From assembly GCA_963617205.1 (NCBI GenBank), contig CAVEOA010000002.1:62001-126000 (forward strand): a stretch of 64,000 nt of DNA, in the 5' to 3' direction. Within the stretch, counting starts at the first letter, position 1. The number at the start of each line of letters is the position of its first letter. The DNA comes from UBA11524 sp963617205. Lineage in GTDB: Bacteria; Bacillota; Clostridia; Christensenellales; Aristaeellaceae. The translations under genes and the position numbers were made by a program. The notes beneath the pieces were generated by a model. The model searched no databases, was not told the origin of the DNA, and saw only the letters and a program-made list of their open reading frames with translations. Shown here in pieces: positions 25,274 to 31,957 of this stretch.

Positions 25274-25915
25274 ATGCATTATCAGGGTATTATCTTCGAT
25301 TTGGACGGCGTAATTTGCTCAACCGATGAATATCACTATCAGGCATGGAAGGCGCTTGCCGACCGTCTGGGCATCCCCTTTGACCGCGAAAGGAACAACC
25401 TGCTGCGCGGTGTAAGCCGGATGAAGAGCCTCGAAATCATTCTGGAAAAGGCTGACCGTTCCTACACGGACGAGGAGAAGGTCGCCCTTGCCGAGGAAAA
25501 GAACGAGCGCTACCGCCAGCTGCTGCGCAACATGAGCCCCGCCGATCTTTCCGCAGATGTCCGCCGCACGCTGAATGCTCTTCGGGCAGATGGGCTGCTT
25601 CTGGCTATTGGCTCCAGCAGCAAAAACACGCCCTTCATTCTGTCGCGCATCGGTCTCTCCGGCTTCTTCGATGCTGTGGCAGACGGCAACTGCATCACCC
25701 GCTCCAAGCCCGACCCGGAGGTGTTTCTGACGGCGGCGGCGATGCTTCATCTCTCCCCTGCCGACTGTCTGGTTGTGGAGGATGCGCATGCCGGCGTACA
25801 GGCGGCTGTCAGCGGCGGCTTTGACTGCGCCGCGATGGGCGACGCCAAAGACGACCCGCTCGCCGCCTTCCATCTGCAAAGCTTTCCGGAGCTGCTGAAC
25901 ATCGTCAGCCAGTAA
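25274..25915 (+). CDS. pgmB: Beta-phosphoglucomutase
   Basis: A 213-residue HAD-superfamily enzyme that interconverts beta-glucose 1-phosphate and glucose 6-phosphate. The phosphoacceptor is Asp9 and the acid/base Asp11 in IIFDLDGVICSTDEYHYQAW; the TDEYHYQAW stretch is typical of beta-phosphoglucomutases. The second motif is AIGSSSKNTPFIL, and the last motif is CLVVEDAHAGVQAA after the lysine in RSKPDPEVFL. AAGGAGG precedes the ATG. Such enzymes usually work with sugar phosphorylases that produce beta-glucose 1-phosphate; no such phosphorylase is in this operon (the GH130 enzymes of the window release mannose 1-phosphate), so its partner is elsewhere. A terminator follows. Confidence 0.92.
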   Translation: MHYQGIIFDLDGVICSTDEYHYQAWKALADRLGIPFDRERNNLLRGVSRMKSLEIILEKADRSYTDEEKVALAEEKNERYRQLLRNMSPADLSADVRRTLNALRADGLLLAIGSSSKNTPFILSRIGLSGFFDAVADGNCITRSKPDPEVFLTAAAMLHLSPADCLVVEDAHAGVQAAVSGGFDCAAMGDAKDDPLAAFHLQSFPELLNIVSQ

Positions 25916-25946
25916 TCGCCGCAGAGCAGTTTTTTTGCAAGTCGAC

Positions 25947-25993
25947 AAATTCCCTTTGCCAATACGCCGTCTGCGCGTTGACAAAGGGAATTT
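25947..25993. terminator. Bidirectional terminator between convergent units
   Basis: AAATTCCCTTTG (25947-25958) pairs perfectly with CAAAGGGAATTT (25982-25993); the flanks are T-rich on the plus side and A-rich on the other, so it can end both the pgmB operon and the minus-strand unit that stops at 26040. Confidence 0.75.
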
Positions 25994-26039
25994 TGATTTG
26001 CTTGTTAAGGCAGGTTATTGATCCATGCAGTTCACAAAA

Positions 26040-26450
26040 TCATCGATTGCGATGCCGTTTGACAAACAGATCGTCCCAGCCTCTCAAGGCTGCGCCAAGG
26101 AGAAGCACACCGCCGAGAATCCAATAGATCATCACCAGCAGGTTCGTTGTCCCGTATATTTCCAGCACGCCTGTCATGAAGCTGCCGATGGTCAGGGTTG
26201 CGATGCCGGCATGTCCGAGCAGGCGGTCAAAGCCTCCCGGAAGGGTGCATTCCGGAAGCAGGGCATAAATCAGGTACAGGAACGCGCCGCACAACGGAAA
26301 GGCAAAGGCATAGAGCATGAAATACGAATACACCTCATAGCTGAACAGTTCATAAACGCCGCCAATTATTGCGCATAACGCGGCAGCAATCAGATAACCC
26401 AGCGCAATTTTAGCCGCACACAATCGCGCATCAACGCCCGACATAGACAA
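26040..26450 (-). CDS. Small membrane protein of unknown function
   Basis: A 136-residue protein with four hydrophobic helices (near residues 13-32, 42-62, 82-100, 105-122) and short loops. The N-terminus MSMSGVDARLCAAKIALGYL overlaps the end of the phosphodiester-glycosidase gene by about 20 bases, so the two are translationally coupled. I recognise no family. The context (downstream of an NAGPA-domain protein and a secreted esterase) suggests a cell-envelope role. Confidence 0.65.
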   Translation of the reverse strand: MSMSGVDARLCAAKIALGYLIAAALCAIIGGVYELFSYEVYSYFMLYAFAFPLCGAFLYLIYALLPECTLPGGFDRLLGHAGIATLTIGSFMTGVLEIYGTTNLLVMIYWILGGVLLLGAALRGWDDLFVKRHRNR

Positions 26451-27315
26451 TATCGCTCACCTCGCGTTCGTTGAATTTGTTGCCAGTCGCAGTCGGGTTA
26501 TTCACGATTTCGCCCTGAAAAACCATGCAGGACGAGCCGCCGCCATCCAGATTATAAGCGATTTCGACATCGAACTCGTTCATCACCTCAGCCAATTCCC
26601 CAATCGTCAGACCATCGCTTTCGTCCGTGCGTCCATCAGCCACAACGAAAAAGTAATGCAGTTCATCCGCATAGCCGATGGCGGTGCGCGGGTTGCGCGT
26701 CTTATCCTTGCCGCGCAGTTCGCTTTGCGTGACGGTGATTTCGCCGTTTTCAATCAGCGCAGGACCAAACGAAAGCACCTGAACGCCGCCGTTCTCCAGC
26801 ACGGTTTGCAGCGCCGACTCCTGCTCCCTGATGATGCCAAAGGTCCCATCCTGATAGATGACCAGATCCTCCTGCTCGTTTGATCGGGTCGTGCGGTAAA
26901 TCACGCCGTTGCGCAGGACATAGCCTCTTTCCTGCGCCCCGTAATAATCGCCGTTGACGGCCAGAATGGCGTTGTTTCTCTCTGCCATTACAGACGGCTG
27001 CTCCTTGATGTTTTTGCCGTACAAGTCGTTCGCCAGCGCCGTCTTGAGCTGCGACGGAGAGGAAAGCTGAATTTCCGCCACATAAATATCAGAATCAAAG
27101 CCGCGATAGGCTGATACGGTCACGGCAATGTCGCCATCGTCGTATTCATGGAGAAGATTGACAAAGGTCAGCGCCGTTTCTTCCTGCGAAACATCCACGC
27201 TTTCCGCGACGGAATAGGTACGCGGGATAACAAAGGTGTCCAGCAGCAGATATACCGTGAATGCGACAATCGCAAGTCCGTAGGCGATGCCGCAGCGAAT
27301 GCAGATTTTTTTCAA
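26431..27315 (-). CDS. Phosphodiester glycosidase (NAGPA/DUF2233) family protein, membrane-anchored
   Basis: A 294-residue protein with one N-terminal membrane helix (residues 8-30) and an extracellular NAGPA domain. The domain is related to the enzyme that uncovers mannose 6-phosphate in animals; in bacteria it is found in proteins linked to exopolysaccharide or teichoic-acid metabolism. Signatures are AVNGDYYGAQERGYVLRNG near residue 118, RNPRTAIGYADE near 209, and YNLDGGGSSCMVFQGEIVNN near 253, the most conserved part. The start is TTG at 27315, with GGAGGAAA 8 bases upstream. It follows the secreted fusion protein by 19 bases and belongs to the same unit. The substrate is unknown. Confidence 0.87.
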   Translation of the reverse strand: MKKICIRCGIAYGLAIVAFTVYLLLDTFVIPRTYSVAESVDVSQEETALTFVNLLHEYDDGDIAVTVSAYRGFDSDIYVAEIQLSSPSQLKTALANDLYGKNIKEQPSVMAERNNAILAVNGDYYGAQERGYVLRNGVIYRTTRSNEQEDLVIYQDGTFGIIREQESALQTVLENGGVQVLSFGPALIENGEITVTQSELRGKDKTRNPRTAIGYADELHYFFVVADGRTDESDGLTIGELAEVMNEFDVEIAYNLDGGGSSCMVFQGEIVNNPTATGNKFNEREVSDIVYVGR

Positions 27316-27334
27316 AAGAATTTCCTCCTATGCG

Positions 27335-29758
27335 TTATTGTGACAGCATCCAGTCGAGCAGTCCAAAATCCTCGTTCAGCCATGCCAGCGCCGGAACATC
27401 TCTGTGCCCGGCATTTTCAAAGCAGGTATATTTTGCCTTTGGATTCACCGCGTTTAACGCAGACACAAAATCGGTTGATGAGGACGGATCAACGATTTTA
27501 TCGTTCTCCGCGACAAACACCCAAATGGGCAGCTCGGACAGTGCGTCCTGATTCTTTTGCACAAGCTGCACGCTGCCGCTCATGGGCACAATGCAGGAAA
27601 ACCGTTCCGGCGCAAGCGTTGCCAGCGTCCATGTGCCTGTGCCGCCCATGCTGTGCCCCGTCAGAATCACGTGCCCTCCATTGATCGAGGGATTGCTGCA
27701 AACGGAATCAATCAGCGCAAAAACCTGTTCGCTGATGCTTTGCCAGCCGTTCTTGTTGCTTGGGCATTGCGGGATGAGGACATAAGCGCGGATGTCGCCC
27801 AGCTTGCCCTCCTGCACATATTTCGGGAAGCCGTCTGCCTGCGTGATGAGCGTAAGGTCGCTGCCCTTCCCGCTGCCACCGTGCAGGTAAACGATCAGCG
27901 GAAGCGCTTCATCGCCCACATTGTTCGGCGTGTAGAGCCAATAGCCCAGCGTATTGCCGGTGGCAGGGGTCGCCGTCATCGTGCCATAGGCGTTGCTTAC
28001 CGTTTCTGCTGTCGATGAGGCTGCTGTATGATTGACCGGCTGCGCCTGCTTTGCATGATTGACCGGCTGCACCTGCTTTTCGGTTTTCCTGCTTTGCGAA
28101 ATCGGGAAAAATTGAATAATCTCGCTGATTTGACGGCTGTTCGTCTGCTCTGCATTCGTCAGAACAGTCAGCTTTTTCCCGACCTGAAGCGCCGGTGCGC
28201 TGACGATGATGCTCTTAAACGATGCCGCAGGCGTAAAATTCAACACCTGCTGGTCATCCACAAGCAGGGTAATGGCCGTGCCGCTCGGTTGCTGTTCCTT
28301 CCATTTCAGAGTGACGCAGGCTTGATTCTCCATCTGATTGAAGGTCTGCGTGTTCTTGCCGTAGCCGCCCGATGCAATCAGGATGCCGCCGGTCATTCTG
28401 CATTCGCAAACCTCGGGATAATCAATCGCCACTTCCTTCATCTCGTTGCTGCTGGCCGCATAGGTGATGCCGCCTGTGATGAGAATGCTGCCGTTGGAGT
28501 CAATCGCATCCCCGCCGGCCAGAATGTGGTGTTCGCCGCCGGAAACGGTGATATCGAAGTTGTGGCTCTTCTTGCGGCGTCCGCTTTCCGCCTCAGAGAC
28601 GGCTTTGGAAGCGGCATTCCAGCCATCGTCAATGGCGGTCACATCCGTTTTCCCGTCTATGAAGAGGATATGCATCGCCTCGATGCCCTCATAGCTATCT
28701 GTGATGACGATTTCGCCGCCGTTCATGGTGAAGGTATCATCCGCATGAATGGCGTCATCGTTGCTGGACAGTTCAAAATAGCCATCCGAAATCGTGATGC
28801 TCCCATTGGCGTGTATCGCATCGTCACGGCTGCTGATATTGAATATGCCCGCCAGCACCTGAATATTCGTTGCCTTCATACCCTTGCAGCTTTCGGCATT
28901 CGTCTCCTCCGCCGTTTCTTCTGTGCTGATTTGTGCAGCCTGATCGGCCTTGCGCACGGGTGCGGTCAATTCCTGCCGATATTCAGGCAAGCATCCGCCG
29001 CCGGATGTGATGCTGTAATTGCCGCCGTTCAGACAGAGCTCCGTTTCAGCCTGAATGCCGTCCTTCTGGGCGACGATGGTCACATTGCTGCCCAATGCAT
29101 AAACCCAGCCGCGTTCTGCGTCCTTCTCATTGGTGGATTTGATGCCGTCATCCCCTGCGGCGGCAGAAACCGTTGCGTAATAGAGCAGGACGGAATCCTT
29201 GCCGCGAATAGCATCCCCTTTGCTTTCAATCACGATGTTGGCATCGGCAATCGTCAGGCTGTCCTTGCTGACAAGACCGTCCAGATATTGCGCGGTGATT
29301 TGCAATGTCCCGGTCCCGTTCAAAAACAGATCCGCCTTGGAAAAGAGCGCGCCGTTAGGTTCATCCTCGCCGTCAGGCAGCGTATAAAACGGACTGTCCA
29401 CCAGCATGTTTTTCGTTCCGTCAGCCAACGTCATCACAATCTTGTCAGCCGCCTGAATATGCACGGCAGGACCGTCGGGAGAGGTGATGCTGATGTTGCT
29501 CAAAAGCAGCTTTACCTCTGCGTCCGGCGCATTGATAATGAGCTGACCAACGCAGCTCCCCTGCACGAGATAGGTTCCGGCTTTTGAAATGGTATTCGCG
29601 CCATCCTGCAGTTGGATCGTTGTGCCGCATTCCTCCGGCTTGATGGGCGTCCTGTTTTCTTCCTGACAATAGACGGAAATATCGGGCGAAGCCGCCTCCG
29701 CGGTCAGAAAAAAGCTCAGGGAAGTGATCATCAGGAGCATCCATATCAATCGTTTCAA
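27335..29758 (-). CDS. Secreted fusion of DUF4353 beta-helix domain and alpha/beta-hydrolase esterase
   Basis: An 807-residue secreted protein. Residues 1-23 are a signal peptide. Residues about 35-480 match the DUF4353 (carbohydrate-binding) pattern: GANTISKAGTYLVQGSCVGQ, then IINAPDAEVKLLLSNISITS, followed by repeating turns such as SRDDAIHANGSITISDGYFE and SNDDAIHADDTFTMNGGEIV that should stack as a right-handed beta-helix. A linker near residues 560-590 contains the repeated unit QPVNHAKQ/QPVNHTAA. The C-terminal 220 residues are an esterase of the feruloyl-esterase or PHB-depolymerase kind: LPLIVYLHGGSGKGSD, nucleophile Ser703 in LTGHSMGGTGTW, an acid in FVAENDKIVDP and histidine in FENAGHRDVPALAWL. 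The start is TTG. It is transcribed divergently from the two-component system. It may bind and de-esterify a plant cell-wall polymer; the substrate is not established. Confidence 0.85.
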   Translation of the reverse strand: MKRLIWMLLMITSLSFFLTAEAASPDISVYCQEENRTPIKPEECGTTIQLQDGANTISKAGTYLVQGSCVGQLIINAPDAEVKLLLSNISITSPDGPAVHIQAADKIVMTLADGTKNMLVDSPFYTLPDGEDEPNGALFSKADLFLNGTGTLQITAQYLDGLVSKDSLTIADANIVIESKGDAIRGKDSVLLYYATVSAAAGDDGIKSTNEKDAERGWVYALGSNVTIVAQKDGIQAETELCLNGGNYSITSGGGCLPEYRQELTAPVRKADQAAQISTEETAEETNAESCKGMKATNIQVLAGIFNISSRDDAIHANGSITISDGYFELSSNDDAIHADDTFTMNGGEIVITDSYEGIEAMHILFIDGKTDVTAIDDGWNAASKAVSEAESGRRKKSHNFDITVSGGEHHILAGGDAIDSNGSILITGGITYAASSNEMKEVAIDYPEVCECRMTGGILIASGGYGKNTQTFNQMENQACVTLKWKEQQPSGTAITLLVDDQQVLNFTPAASFKSIIVSAPALQVGKKLTVLTNAEQTNSRQISEIIQFFPISQSRKTEKQVQPVNHAKQAQPVNHTAASSTAETVSNAYGTMTATPATGNTLGYWLYTPNNVGDEALPLIVYLHGGSGKGSDLTLITQADGFPKYVQEGKLGDIRAYVLIPQCPSNKNGWQSISEQVFALIDSVCSNPSINGGHVILTGHSMGGTGTWTLATLAPERFSCIVPMSGSVQLVQKNQDALSELPIWVFVAENDKIVDPSSSTDFVSALNAVNPKAKYTCFENAGHRDVPALAWLNEDFGLLDWMLSQ

Positions 29759-29872
29759 AGCGTTTCATCCTTTCATGGGCGATGACTCTTGGCGCAGCAC
29801 CCATGACTATCATACAGTTCCTTTCTGAAAAAAAGCTGAAAACAGGCTTTCAGGTTTCTTTCAGCCTCATGA

Positions 29873-29901
29873 TTTACAATGACTTTTGCCTATGTTATAA
29901 T
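29873..29901 (+). promoter_or_regulatory. Promoter of the two-component system
   Basis: TTTACA (29873-29878), 17 bases, TATAAT (29896-29901) with a TGT immediately before the -10 (extended -10). GCAGGAGG is the ribosome site of the response regulator. Confidence 0.8.
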
Positions 29902-29929
29902 GTGGAAGGATACAACGCAGGAGGACAGC

Positions 29930-30604
29930 ATGAAGGTTTTGATTGTAGAAGACGAACGCAGGTTGGCCAAGGCGCTGCAGCATATTCTGACGGAAGCAGG
30001 CTATGAAGTCACCACTGTCTATACAGGGGATGATGGGCTGCATTATGCGCTCAGCGGCGCTTATGATTTAATCGTTCTGGATGTGATGCTGCCGGGCATG
30101 GACGGCTTTTCCGTCGTAAAATCAATGCGGCAAAAGCAATGCCGTGTGCCGGTGCTGATGCTGACGGCGAAATCATCCATTGCCGATAAGGTGAACGGCC
30201 TTGACGCAGGCGCGGACGACTACCTGACCAAGCCCTTTGAGCCGGAGGAGCTTCTGGCGCGGATTCGCGCCCTGCTTCGGCGTGGGGACAATGCCGCAGC
30301 GGATGAAATCGCCGTTTTTGATTTGCGGCTGACCACGGAAACGCATTTCCTGTGCTGCGGTGAACGCAACATTCAGCTAAGCAGCAGAGAATATCAAATC
30401 ATGCGGCTGATGATGAACAACACGGAACGGTATTTGTCCAAGGATGAGCTTCTGCTGCGGGCGTGGGACATGGCGACCGAGGCGGGTGACAACTGCGTGG
30501 AGGCGTACATTTCCTTCCTGCGCAAAAAGCTGAGTTATCTTAAAAGCAGCACGACCATTGCCACGCTGCGCAAGGTGGGCTACCGATTGGAGGAGAGCAC
30601 ATGA
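29930..30604 (+). CDS. OmpR-family response regulator
   Basis: A 224-residue DNA-binding response regulator. The receiver domain carries the acidic pair in VEDERRLAKAL, the phosphorylation site Asp51 in LIVLDVMLPGMDGF, the threonine in LMLTAKSS and the lysine in YLTKPFEPEEL. The winged-helix output domain (residues about 125-222) ends in VEAYISFLRKKL and IATLRKVGYRL, typical of the OmpR/PhoB class. It is expressed from its own promoter and overlaps the kinase gene. The 171-base gap to the divergent secreted esterase suggests it may control that gene, though no direct repeat of an OmpR-type site was recognised there. Confidence 0.95.
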   Translation: MKVLIVEDERRLAKALQHILTEAGYEVTTVYTGDDGLHYALSGAYDLIVLDVMLPGMDGFSVVKSMRQKQCRVPVLMLTAKSSIADKVNGLDAGADDYLTKPFEPEELLARIRALLRRGDNAAADEIAVFDLRLTTETHFLCCGERNIQLSSREYQIMRLMMNNTERYLSKDELLLRAWDMATEAGDNCVEAYISFLRKKLSYLKSSTTIATLRKVGYRLEEST

Positions 30605-31821
30605 TGCTGAAAAAACTCCGCCGCCGCATTGTGCTGATGCTCATGACGGTGTTTCTTGTGCTGATTGCCGGCGTCATCGCCTGTATGAGCATGATCAACG
30701 CCCAGCAGACAATGGAGCGTCAGAAGCAAAGCCTGCGCAGCGCCGCGTTAAAGCCCATGACGCGCCGCTCCACCGAGGAGCAGACGGAGCGCAATTCCGC
30801 CGATACGCCTTTTTTTGCTGTACGCGTTGACCCTGATGGCAACGTGACCTCCGTTTATCGGTATGCCTATGAAATCAGCGAGCAGGAGGCAACTCGCGAC
30901 GCTGAAAAGGCCATGCGCAGCGGACGAATCAGCGGGCTTTTGCGCGAGCAGCAGGTGCGCTATCTCGTCCGCACGGATGCCGATGGCTATTCCCGCGTGA
31001 CCTTCATCAGCATCGCTGAGGATACGGCACAACAAAAACAGCAGCTTTTTTATTCGCTGCTGTTGATTCCCGTGCTTCTTCTCCTGCTCTTTGCCGTTGT
31101 TGCATTGCCGCTGTCCCGCCAATTAACCAAGCCTGTTCAAAGCGCGTGGGATGCCCAGCGTAATTTTATTGCCGATGCAAGCCACGAATTAAAAACGCCC
31201 CTGACCGTGATTCTTGCCAACCTCTCCATCCTGCAAAAAAACAGGCAGAAGACCATCGAGGACTGCGAGGGCTGGCTTGAAAGCACGCAGGAGGAAGCCC
31301 AGCAGATGCGCAAATTGGTGGAGGAAATGCTGCTGCTGGCACGCACCGAGGATGAGCAGCCGGCAACCGTCTTTTCAACGGTCAATCTTTCTGAAATGCT
31401 GGAAAAAACGATCATGACCATCGAGCCGATGGCGTTTGAAAGCGGCGTGACGCTAAGCACCGACATCATGGAGAATATAACCGCCGCCTGCAGTGAAACG
31501 CACATCCGTCAGCTGATGATGATTCTGCTGGACAACGCCATTAAATACGCGGGCGACGAGAAAAAAGTCACGGTGACGCTTGCTCAGAAGCAGGACCGCT
31601 GCGAGCTGCGCGTCAACAATACAGGCGCTCCCATTTCCGCCGAAGCCCTCTCCCACGTGTTCGACCGCTTTTATCGCGGCGATGCAACCCGTACAACCAA
31701 GGGCTTTGGTCTCGGCTTATCCATTGCAAAAAAAATCGTTGAAATGCATAAAGGCACCGTGCAGGTGCTCAGCAATGAAGCCGATGGAACAACGTTTGTT
31801 GTGAAAATGCCCATCCATTAA
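30601..31821 (+). CDS. Sensor histidine kinase
   Basis: A 406-residue membrane sensor kinase, partner of the response regulator. Two membrane helices (near residues 10-32 and 149-172) enclose a small extracellular sensor of about 115 residues with no recognised fold. The phosphoaccepting His195 is in ADASHELKTPLTVI. The ATPase domain has the N box LLDNAIKYA, the G1-like region and GFGLGLSIAKKIVE. An in-frame ATG at 30604 is an alternative start; both overlap the regulator stop by a few bases. The signal may be a cell-envelope cue, given the surface-protein genes on both sides, but that is inference. Confidence 0.94.
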   Translation: MMLKKLRRRIVLMLMTVFLVLIAGVIACMSMINAQQTMERQKQSLRSAALKPMTRRSTEEQTERNSADTPFFAVRVDPDGNVTSVYRYAYEISEQEATRDAEKAMRSGRISGLLREQQVRYLVRTDADGYSRVTFISIAEDTAQQKQQLFYSLLLIPVLLLLLFAVVALPLSRQLTKPVQSAWDAQRNFIADASHELKTPLTVILANLSILQKNRQKTIEDCEGWLESTQEEAQQMRKLVEEMLLLARTEDEQPATVFSTVNLSEMLEKTIMTIEPMAFESGVTLSTDIMENITAACSETHIRQLMMILLDNAIKYAGDEKKVTVTLAQKQDRCELRVNNTGAPISAEALSHVFDRFYRGDATRTTKGFGLGLSIAKKIVEMHKGTVQVLSNEADGTTFVVKMPIH

Positions 31822-31907
31822 AGCAAAATCATGACGGCGGATAAGAAGACGGGCAAGCGCACGATTTTTGTCTGAAACCACATCCTGCACAACAGCCTGA
31901 TTAAAAT

Positions 31908-31949
31908 AACACCGCACAGCTCGGAGGTGACTCCGAATTGTGCGGTGTT
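31908..31949. terminator. Strong hairpin between convergent genes
   Basis: AACACCGCACA (31908-31918) pairs with TGTGCGGTGTT (31939-31949), and inside it TCGGAG (31921-31926) with CTCCGA (31931-31936), loop GTGA. It lies between the histidine kinase and the BspA-like gene and probably ends the latter, since TTATTTTAAT follows on the minus strand. Its core CCGAATTGTGCGG is shared with the inverted repeat at 7920-8148. Confidence 0.7.
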
Positions 31950-31957
31950 GCTGTACG

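Noticed and set aside
26025..26378. 117-residue plus-strand frame
   Set aside because: Antisense to the small membrane protein, whose helices and coupling to the upstream gene are clear.
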